22,343 bases of DNA. It comes from CAYSCW01 sp964449165 (GTDB lineage Bacteria; Acidobacteriota; Aminicenantia; Aminicenantales; Aminicenantaceae). The notes under the pieces were generated by a model that was not told the origin of the DNA, did not search any database, and saw nothing but the letters and a program-made list of their open reading frames with translations. The stretch spans positions 1 through 22,343 of the forward strand of contig CAYVAT010000046.1 in NCBI GenBank assembly GCA_964449165.1, read 5' to 3'. How positions within the stretch are numbered: position 1 is the stretch's first letter; each line of letters begins with the position of its first letter. The position numbers and the translations under genes are program-made. Positions 6,877 through 13,388 of the stretch are shown one piece after another.

Positions 6877-9494
6877 TGGAGAAGAGATCCAGGCCTCCTA
6901 AGCTGTTCGAACTTTTCCTTGAGCGGATCATCCTGCCTCAAGATCGAGAATCGCTGCCAGGAGATTTCGAGGAGATGTACCATCAACTGGCAGAAGAGAA
7001 AGGCGAAGTCAGCGCCTTATTCTGGTATGGATTTCAGGGCCTTAAGCTGGTCCCATCTTTTATCTCCAATACAATCATATGGAGTGTTATTATGTTTAAA
7101 AATTATCTAAAGATCACCTTCCGCAACATTAGAAGGCACAAAGGCTTTTCCTTTATCAATATTTCAGGTCTGGCTATAGGGATGACTTGCACAATCATTA
7201 TTCTTTTGTGGGTCCAAAACGAGCTGAGTTTCGACCGCTTCCATGAGAAGGCCGATCAGCTTTACAGGGCTTATTCCACGAATGTCGCGTACAAAGGCCA
7301 CGCCATATATCTCCCGGGGACACTGGCTGCCTACTTAAGGGATAATTATCCTGAAATCATCAATTCCACGAGTTATAAGCCCTGGCAGAAGAAAATTTCT
7401 GTGGGTGAAAAAAGCTTCCTTAGCACAGGAAGTTATGTTGACCCCTCGTTTTTCGAGATGTTCACTTTCCGGTTCCTCAAAGGAGATCCGAAAACGGCTT
7501 TCAACAATCCCCACTCTATCGTTATAACAGAAGACCTGGCGAATAAATTTTTCGGGAGTGATGAACCGATGGGAAAAGCGATCACCTATTACGCCTTTTC
7601 AGAAGGAACCGACTTAAAAGTTACGGGTGTTATTGAAGATATGCCTCAAAATTCACACCTGCAATTTGATTTTCTCATTCCTTATGAAATCGGTTACTGG
7701 TGGATGAAGACTTGGGAAAATAATGCAGTACACACCTATGTCATGCTTCATGAGAACAGTTCCTTAGCGGATATCAACCATAAAATTTCCGGCGTATTAA
7801 AAATCCACCGGCCAGAGAGTAAGGATGTTCTCTCTCTCCAGCCCTTGAAGAAAATCCATCTCTTTGCTCCAGAAGGAGGGGGCCCGATTACCTATATCTA
7901 TATATTCTCTGCCATGGCCTTGGTTATTCTGCTTATTGCTTGCATCAATTTTATGAACCTGTCTACCGCTCGCTCTGAGAAGCGGTTCAAGGAAATAGGT
8001 ATAAAGAAGGTAGTGGGCTCAACCCGTATGCAGCTCATCAAACAATTCTTGAGTGAATCTATGATTTTATCTTTTCTGGCGCTCCTCTTAGCGCTTCTTT
8101 TCACCCGAATGCTGCTTCCCTCGGTAAACGCTATACTGGGAACTCAGCTAAAGTTGGATTTTTCAGGTAGCATAGTTTTGAGCTTAGTCGCAATTGCCTT
8201 CCTAACCGGCCTTCTTTCCGGAAGCTACCCTGCCTTTCATCTTTCCTCATTTCATCCTGCAGCCATTCTCAAGGGACAAATCGTGTTTATGAATGTGTTC
8301 GGGAGAAAACATGGCAGAAAATCGGTTGCCAGTTCAGGAAGCTCCTTGCTCAGGAAGATCCTGGTTGTCGCTCAATTTTCGCTTTCTGTATTCTTCATTG
8401 TCTGCCTCATGACCATTTCCAGACAACTAGATTATATACGGAACAAAGACCTGGGATTGGATAAGGAACATATCGTTGTTTTGCAGTCTATGGGTGAGCT
8501 GAAACAAAGATGTCTTGCAGTAAAAAATGAACTCCTGAGAAGTCCGGATATTCAAAGCGTCAGTTTCTCTGCTTACAATCCTGTTGAGTGGGAAAGTTCA
8601 ATGAGTACTGCCGCCATGGACTGGACAGGGAAAACTACATACCGAGATTTTGCTGTGGGAGAAAATCATGTTGACTATGACTATCTAAAGACGTTCGGAG
8701 CAGAGATGGTTCAGGGAAGATTTTTCTCGAAAGAATATCCGACCGACATCTCAGAGGCCTGTGTGGTGAATGAGGCTGCTGTAAAAGAAATGGAATTGAT
8801 AGATCCCATAGGGACAAGGATCACCTGGCGTCCAGGATCTCAACACGAGAATTCAAGAACAATAGTGGGGGTCATTAAAGACTTTCACACCCAGTCCCTC
8901 CATCATGAGATAAAACCGTTTGTTCTGCAGCCTATAGAACCGATACTCAGATACATGGCCAATTACATGTATATCAAGATAAAATCAGAGAACGTACCTG
9001 AGACTCTCCAGCTTATCGATGGTAACATAAAGAAATTTGTTCCGAATGATCCTTTTGTGTATCGTTTTTTTGATGAAGAATTCGACAGACTCTATAGATC
9101 TGAGCAATTAACAGGCAAGCTAACCAGGTGCATTACCTATCTGGCTTTATTCATCTCCTGCCTGGGACTGTTCGGACTAGCCTCTTTTTCAGTGGAACGG
9201 AGGACAAAAGAGATCGGTATCCGCAAAGTCCTCGGTGCTTCTGTTTCCAAAGTTTTTTTCCTTCTCACCAAGGATTTCACCAAATGGGTGATCCTGGCTA
9301 ACCTCATCGCCTGGCCTATAGCCTACACTGCTATGAGTGGCTGGCTTAATAATTTCGCCTACCGGACCAGCATCAGGCTTTGGACATTTCTACTTTCAGG
9401 GATACTCGCCTTGATCGTGGCCTTGATTACGGTAAGTTATCAAACTGTTAAAGCTGCCATAGATAATCCTGTTGATTCACTTCGGTACGAGTAG
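6876..9494 (+). CDS. MacB/FtsX-like ABC permease with N-terminal prefix domain (cassette 1)
   Basis: An 872-residue permease. Residues 1-72 form a soluble prefix (RESLPGDFEEMYHQLAEEKG at 24-43) found in PadR-linked permeases. MFKNYLKITFRNIRRHKG (73-90) leads into the first membrane helix (91-112), a MacB-type periplasmic domain and a three-helix FtsX core beginning YIYIFSAMALVILLIACINF and containing ARSEKRFKEIGIKKVVGS. A second periplasmic domain and a second FtsX core (FSVERRTKEIGIRKVLGASV) follow, ending in NPVDSLRYE. The double FtsX architecture matches the duplicated orphan permeases of Acidobacteria. No ATP-binding subunit is encoded in the window, so it would need a partner in trans or act differently. 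Met73 could be an alternative start, but the one-base overlap with padR supports 6876. Confidence 0.85.
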   Translation: MEKRSRPPKLFELFLERIILPQDRESLPGDFEEMYHQLAEEKGEVSALFWYGFQGLKLVPSFISNTIIWSVIMFKNYLKITFRNIRRHKGFSFINISGLAIGMTCTIIILLWVQNELSFDRFHEKADQLYRAYSTNVAYKGHAIYLPGTLAAYLRDNYPEIINSTSYKPWQKKISVGEKSFLSTGSYVDPSFFEMFTFRFLKGDPKTAFNNPHSIVITEDLANKFFGSDEPMGKAITYYAFSEGTDLKVTGVIEDMPQNSHLQFDFLIPYEIGYWWMKTWENNAVHTYVMLHENSSLADINHKISGVLKIHRPESKDVLSLQPLKKIHLFAPEGGGPITYIYIFSAMALVILLIACINFMNLSTARSEKRFKEIGIKKVVGSTRMQLIKQFLSESMILSFLALLLALLFTRMLLPSVNAILGTQLKLDFSGSIVLSLVAIAFLTGLLSGSYPAFHLSSFHPAAILKGQIVFMNVFGRKHGRKSVASSGSSLLRKILVVAQFSLSVFFIVCLMTISRQLDYIRNKDLGLDKEHIVVLQSMGELKQRCLAVKNELLRSPDIQSVSFSAYNPVEWESSMSTAAMDWTGKTTYRDFAVGENHVDYDYLKTFGAEMVQGRFFSKEYPTDISEACVVNEAAVKEMELIDPIGTRITWRPGSQHENSRTIVGVIKDFHTQSLHHEIKPFVLQPIEPILRYMANYMYIKIKSENVPETLQLIDGNIKKFVPNDPFVYRFFDEEFDRLYRSEQLTGKLTRCITYLALFISCLGLFGLASFSVERRTKEIGIRKVLGASVSKVFFLLTKDFTKWVILANLIAWPIAYTAMSGWLNNFAYRTSIRLWTFLLSGILALIVALITVSYQTVKAAIDNPVDSLRYE

Positions 9495-9687
9495 AATGAG
9501 CGGGATCAGGTCTTAACATTCAACATTACGGCTGAATAGGATTTCCTAATTATTGAATATGGAGAGCTGTTCCATCGCTGCAAAGAGTGGCGTTAAATAA
9601 TTAATTTAAGTCCATGACGTTTTAGGAGTGATACTGTTATTTTTGGATGTTAGCACGAAAAAATATCTGCTCATCATCACGCTCCAT

Positions 9688-10644
9688 TTATTTCGCATCT
9701 TCTGGCATCAAAGTTTCAATAACGTTTGAATTAACCCAGTAGATATCCCAGCTTCCCGTGCGCGTGCTGTTGAAGAAGAAATACTTCCCATCCTGTGTGA
9801 CACGCGGCACCCAATCATAAGCCGAAGTGTTGATTCCCTCGCCCATGTTCACCGGCTTTGTCCATGTCCCATTCCTTTTTTTAAAAGTAATGTAAAGATC
9901 GAATTCCCCATATCCATTCAGCGTCTTGGAACAAAAAATTAGGTAGCTCTCATCAGGAGCAATGAAGGGATCGAGCTCATCGTATTCTGTGTTGATAGGC
10001 GCACCGAGATTTTCGACAGTCAGATGTTGCCCGTTTGTCTGCGGCGACCGGTATATGTCATGGCCACCGAGTCCCCCTTCCCGATTGCTGAAGAAATAGA
10101 GCGTTCCGTCATCGGTGACACTCGGATACGTATCCAGATCCGGTGAATTGACGGGAGATGACAGCTTATGCGGTTCGGTCCATCCCCCGGCAGTCTTCCG
10201 AACCCTCCAGATATTCACATCAGCGGATGAGGTTCTGTCACCCAAAGATCCCTTCCAGGCAAAATACACCTGCTTTCCTTCCGGGGCTTCTGGATAGTAG
10301 TGATACCAGGGCTTTCCTCGATATGGTGAGGCATTGGGCTGCGTCCATTTACCCTCTTTCAATTCCATCCGATAAACGGAAGGTGTCCATTCTTCCAGAT
10401 CGGCAGGTGTGCGATCGAAAAAAAACAGGGTGCCGTTATTGAAAAAACCGTACAGATGTTCATTGTCTTCGGTCGGCAGGATTGCCGGAGCAAAAAGCTC
10501 CGGTGTCATGCCCGGCGGCTTCTGGCCGAGGTAAGGGCCAGTGAGCACAGGAAAATCATCCTCCTGATATCTCTCAGTACAGGCGAATAGGATCAGGAAA
10601 ACCAGGCAGATGGATGCAGTGTGAAATATTGATGATTTTTTCAT
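9688..10644 (-). CDS. PD40/WD40-like beta-propeller lipoprotein
   Basis: A 318-residue exported protein. MKKSSIFHTASICLVFLILF is a signal peptide ending in the lipobox LFAC, with lipidated Cys at about residue 21. The rest has repeated PD40-type propeller strands: DGTLYFFSNREGGLGGHDIY, ESYLIFCSKTLNGYGEFDLY and GKYFFFNSTRTGSWDIYW, each preceded by aspartate-rich DxYPSVT/ELDPFIA/DWVPRVT turns, as in the TolB-like and OmpA-associated PD40 families. It is likely anchored in the outer membrane, perhaps binding a polymer or protein. I chose 10644 because AAAGGA lies 8 bases upstream; ATG 10650 is nearly on top of the RBS. The open frame extends to 10782, but that part is an FGE remnant in another frame. 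Confidence 0.8.
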   Translation of the reverse strand: MKKSSIFHTASICLVFLILFACTERYQEDDFPVLTGPYLGQKPPGMTPELFAPAILPTEDNEHLYGFFNNGTLFFFDRTPADLEEWTPSVYRMELKEGKWTQPNASPYRGKPWYHYYPEAPEGKQVYFAWKGSLGDRTSSADVNIWRVRKTAGGWTEPHKLSSPVNSPDLDTYPSVTDDGTLYFFSNREGGLGGHDIYRSPQTNGQHLTVENLGAPINTEYDELDPFIAPDESYLIFCSKTLNGYGEFDLYITFKKRNGTWTKPVNMGEGINTSAYDWVPRVTQDGKYFFFNSTRTGSWDIYWVNSNVIETLMPEDAK

Positions 10645-10667
10645 GGCCATGGTCCTTTCAAGAGCTT

Positions 10668-10955
10668 TATTTTTCCCGGACGCAACGAAACCCGAAGTTG
10701 GCACCCCTCCAGTGAGGGGGATCATAATTTCGACCCGCGCACCGCGGATTGTGGTAATATCTGTCTTTTTCGGAAACGGCATTATGGATATCTGCGCTGA
10801 TGTCCCAGTTCAGGATTATCCCTGTTGTATTTGTAGGAACCTCTTGCGGCTTTTTCCCATTCCGCCTCTATCGGGAGTCTGTATCTTTGACCTGTCTTTG
10901 AAGACAGCCATGAGCAATAAACTATCGCCTCAAACCAACTCAATCCATTAAGCTG
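10668..10955 (-). pseudogene. FGE-sulfatase (SUMF1-like) domain remnant, frameshifted
   Basis: The minus strand reads LNGLSWFEAIVYCSWLSSKT then RYRLPIEAEWEKAARG, a clear match to the formylglycine-generating-enzyme/sulfatase-modifying family (VSWxDAxAYCxWLSxKTGxRYRLPTEAEWEYAARG). It stops in that frame near 10786. From about 10815 a second frame continues DIHNAVSEKDRYYHNPRCAG, then NYDPPHWRGANFGFRCVREK and TAA at 10670-10668, the usual GFRCVR family ending. One frameshift near 10815 therefore separates the halves, and the N-terminal half of the domain is missing. It begins 13 bp after the esterase-TPR stop and ends 24 bp before the lipoprotein start. It may be the eroded first partner of the lipoprotein. 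Confidence 0.75.
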
Positions 10956-10967
10956 CAATTTATTTTC

Positions 10968-11549
10968 CTATTTCTTTATGCTGTTTATCTTCTGAATAAT
11001 CCTATCTAAAAAGTTTTTTACCCATTTTACTTGAGGATGTGATGTTGACAATGCGATTTGATATCCCTTTTCATATGCTTCTTTAGCTAATTCGAGCTGA
11101 GAGTTTTCCTCATAAGCCTGACCCAAAGTTACATAAGCAAACGCATTATCGGGATGCTTTTCGATGGCATATTTAAAGATAGAAATTGCTTCATCATAAT
11201 TGCCATTTCTCTTGTGCTCTTGTCCGGCCATTCTCAAAGCGGAAGGTGATATGCCGATACCATAACCAAACTTTCGATTCAAAGATTCTTCATATTCTTT
11301 AATGTCTTCTAAACCCTTAAATGCAACATCTGGAGGAATATGATTCCAACCTGCGAAAAGAGACCTCAATCCGGAATAAATGGATCGATAAGGTGTAGAA
11401 GCATGATCTTCTTCTGGCCAATATTGGTATTCCCATTCAAGCCCCTGCTTAGGAATTTTTTTAAAGACATTCAGAAATGCATCTAAATCAGGAAGAATGA
11501 CAGACTCAGCCCATTGATGTAGGACCAATGAGTGTGGACAATTTTCCAT
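10968..11549 (-). pseudogene. Headless esterase-TPR gene
   Basis: The 193-residue frame begins inside the last third of an esterase domain (esterase D/IroE-like, PF00756). YQYWPEEDHASTPYRSIYSG (about 42-61) contains the family's EEDH catalytic-His motif, but the nucleophile Ser and oxyanion hole are absent. Two TPR units follow at about 104-173 (NYDEAISIFKYAIEKHPDNA, then AYVTLGQAYEENSQLELAKE). The C-terminal TPR extension is normal for this esterase type. The 5' end overlaps the upstream hydrolase gene by 44 bases in another frame, which suggests that the esterase N-terminus was deleted when the hydrolase was joined here. It may still be translated by coupling as a TPR protein, but not as an esterase. 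Confidence 0.6.
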
Positions 11550-12462
11550 TTTCCAGTGACATGATGATATCTTCCATCGATTGACTTCCTCCTTGTATGA
11601 CTTTCATCACAGCCTCGATGATGAGATTTGGCTGTCTTTCCGGAACCATATGGTCACTTTCTTCCGCCACGATCAGAGTCGCACCCTTAATCGATGCTGT
11701 CATCTGTTCATGTGACAGCCGCCAGGCATCTTGTTCCTCTGTTTTTGGAAGGAACGGCTTCCCACTTGTAATCACGACAACTGGGATACCCGAGGGGACA
11801 GATGTTTTCTGCATGGCCTCTATCTTAGGGCCCAAGCCATCTCCAACCATACGAACCAGAGCACGTTGATATTTTGAGAGCCTATCCGGCTGTGAAGTAT
11901 CGAATGGGAGTTTTCCTGCCATAGGGTGGTTATCGAGATACTCCACGCCGAGCAGGTCCACAAACTCGTTTGTAAACGGATCCACAAAGACCATCCCCTG
12001 TACACCCTCAGGGTGCTCACTAGCAAATAAGCGGATCATCCAGCCCCCAAATGAATGACCGACCAGGATAAGATTCTTATCCAGGTTGAGTTTCTGGAGT
12101 CCCTGCCATAGCCATTCGACCTCCTCACACATATCATGCGGAGTTTCCGGCAGATCGCTCTTCCCGAATCCAGCGCGATCGTAGGAAACAACCGTGGCTC
12201 CTGTCTTGCTGGCAAGTTCGGGGGCTATTTTGTTCCATTCTCTCGAGTCCATACCGCCTCCAGCTTCGAGAAGAATTGTCAGGTTTCCACCTTTAATAAC
12301 CTGGAAGTTGAGACGATATTTTCCAACCTGAACCAGGGTCTCGATGACCTCAACCTCTTGATTAGACAGCAGACGCGATGCCTGGACCAGTGACACACTT
12401 AATGTCAAAAACGGAAAGAAAAGTGCCGCAGCCAGGAAGCTTCTAATTTTCTTCCGTCTCAT
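11506..12462 (-). CDS. Exported alpha/beta hydrolase
   Basis: A 318-residue alpha/beta-hydrolase with a signal peptide (about 1-29, MRRKKIRSFLAAALFFPFLT). LLEAGGGMDSREW (64-76) is the oxyanion strand, SYDRAGFGKSD (93-103) the following turn, GHSFGG (135-140) the nucleophile elbow with Ser137, VFVDPF (158-163) and DHMVPERQP (270-278) with catalytic His271. The start at 12462 is chosen because AAGGGG lies 6 bases upstream; ATG 12468 abuts that RBS. The domain should end near residue 291. The last ~27 residues read into the neighbouring esterase remnant and are probably an acquired tail from a deletion junction. Substrate unknown; members include lipases, lactonases and haloperoxidase-like enzymes. 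Confidence 0.8.
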   Translation of the reverse strand: MRRKKIRSFLAAALFFPFLTLSVSLVQASRLLSNQEVEVIETLVQVGKYRLNFQVIKGGNLTILLEAGGGMDSREWNKIAPELASKTGATVVSYDRAGFGKSDLPETPHDMCEEVEWLWQGLQKLNLDKNLILVGHSFGGWMIRLFASEHPEGVQGMVFVDPFTNEFVDLLGVEYLDNHPMAGKLPFDTSQPDRLSKYQRALVRMVGDGLGPKIEAMQKTSVPSGIPVVVITSGKPFLPKTEEQDAWRLSHEQMTASIKGATLIVAEESDHMVPERQPNLIIEAVMKVIQGGSQSMEDIIMSLENGKLSTLIGPTSMG

Positions 12463-12607
12463 ATTCATCCCCTTTCAGTCTTTAGTTTTCAATGTCTCTT
12501 CGATATCATCCAGGATTGGCACGAAAATGAAACTGGCGTTGATATCATTCAGAATACAACAAAACACTGTTCAAGTCACCTTACGATAAGGTCCAAGGGA
12601 TGATTAA

Positions 12608-12742
12608 AAAACAGCTTTTATTGCAATCGACAGAATCATCGCCCCCCTCGAGCTGACATTTGAAGCTGAACGATCACCTCCGCCTCGTGTTGTCCAACAG
12701 TATCTCCTGATGGCAGCCGAGGAGAGTGGGGAATATTCCTGA
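12608..12742 (+). pseudogene. IS91-like transposase C-terminal fragment
   Basis: After a TAA at 12605 the frame reads TAFIAIDRIIAPLELTFEAE, RSPPPRVVQQYLLMAAEESG, EYS and TGA. This resembles the C-terminus of IS91-like Y2 transposases (IAFIxxxxVxDRIIxHLKLTFxAERPPPP..., ending in LLMAAEExxEYF), recalled without a search. Comparison with the 17145 copy shows synonymous third-position changes in the plus frame (CGA/CGG, CCG/CCT, CGT/AGG), so this strand was once coding. The rest of the gene is missing. The dispersed repeat follows directly after the stop. Confidence 0.6.
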
Positions 12743-12946
12743 GGACCTCTATGACTTTTTTGTGTCTACTATGAGAGAATGGTCTATCCTTTTTTGGATT
12801 GTTCTGCATTTCATGATGATTTATCTATCTTGTTTGTCGTTGAACATGTCTTTTCGAATGTGATATCCTCATTTCAAGTTGTCAGAGGATGGAAATTGAG
12901 GAAAATTGTGAGAAATCTGTCACAAGCACAAAAAGGAAATTCCTAT
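12743..12946 (+). repeat. Dispersed IS-end repeat, copy 3, directly after the transposase tail
   Basis: The core 12840-12946 is 107 bp, collinear with copies 1 and 2. It ends in AAAAAGGAAATTCCTAT. The inner palindrome is best here: TTGTGA-N8-TCACAA at about 12906-12925. The promoter boxes are weaker (TTGAAC, 16 bp, GATATC). The run of transposase stop, about 200 bp, then GGAAATTCCTAT suggests that this whole stretch is the element's outer end. It lies about 105 bp in front of PadR gene 2. Confidence 0.7.
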
Positions 12947-13006
12947 CAAATAACATAAATTTTTCTAAAATTTAGAAAACAGACAACCTTTTCTTAATAA
13001 TTTGCG

Positions 13007-13025
13007 TATTCTAATATGTAGAATA
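13007..13025. promoter_or_regulatory. 7-5-7 palindrome before PadR gene 2
   Basis: TATTCTA-ATATG-TAGAATA has perfect 7-base arms and a 5-base centre, and ends 27 bases before the ATG at 13053. It overlaps probable -10 sequence. The preceding bases (CAACC..TTCTTAATAATTTGCGTAT) align with those before the palindrome of PadR gene 3 (CAACTTCTTTTTAAAAATCGCGTAT). It is a candidate PadR operator. Confidence 0.5.
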
Positions 13026-13052
13026 TAGCGAGTTGGAAAAAGAGGTGACAGC

Positions 13053-13388
13053 ATGGAAATGTTGACTAAGCTTGAAGAATTAATCCTCCTTTCAGTCTGG
13101 AAACTGGAAGAAGATGCCTACGGCACGACCATATACAAGCACCTCCGGAAAATCACTGGGAAAAAATTATCACTGGGAGGCGTCTATTTCCCCCTGGACC
13201 GACTGACAAAAAAAGGCTACCTCCACTCTTACACAGGCGAAGCTACGCAGAAACGCCGGGGCTTGAGCAAAAGATATTACACGATAACAGACCAGGGACT
13301 AAAAGCCTTGAATGATATCAAGAGAATCAATGAAATCATGTGGGCCGGTTATCCGGACCTTGCCTTTTCCTCCGGCAAAAACATATGA
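13053..13388 (+). CDS. PadR-family transcriptional regulator (cassette 2)
   Basis: A 111-residue PadR-type winged helix: LTKLEELILLSVWKLEEDAY (4-23), then GTTIYKHLRKITGKKLSLGG, VYFPLDRLTKKGYLHSYTGE, and the wing QKRRGLSKRYYTITDQGLKA. It is close in plan to the regulators at 6544 and 21405. GAGGTGACAGC precedes the ATG. The stop overlaps the permease start as ATGA (13385-13388), so the two are coupled. The promoter probably lies between the IS-end repeat and the palindrome at 13007. Regulation by self-repression is inferred from the family. Confidence 0.88.
   Translation: MEMLTKLEELILLSVWKLEEDAYGTTIYKHLRKITGKKLSLGGVYFPLDRLTKKGYLHSYTGEATQKRRGLSKRYYTITDQGLKALNDIKRINEIMWAGYPDLAFSSGKNI

Noticed and set aside
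10158..10442. Plus-strand frame of 94 codons
   Set aside because: Antisense shadow of the PD40 lipoprotein gene, with no RBS or known motif.
10645..10782. N-terminal extension of the PD40 lipoprotein
   Set aside because: The extra residues are an off-frame reading of the FGE remnant. The signal peptide and RBS place the start at 10644.
12906..12925. TTGTGA-N8-TCACAA as a CRP site
   Set aside because: CRP sites need a 6-base spacer (TGTGA-N6-TCACA). Here the spacer is 8, and copies 1 and 2 do not keep the arms.
13340..13384. Upstream start for the cassette 2 permease
   Set aside because: It would extend 45 bases into padR. The ATG at 13385 gives the ATGA overlap and the conserved prefix start.
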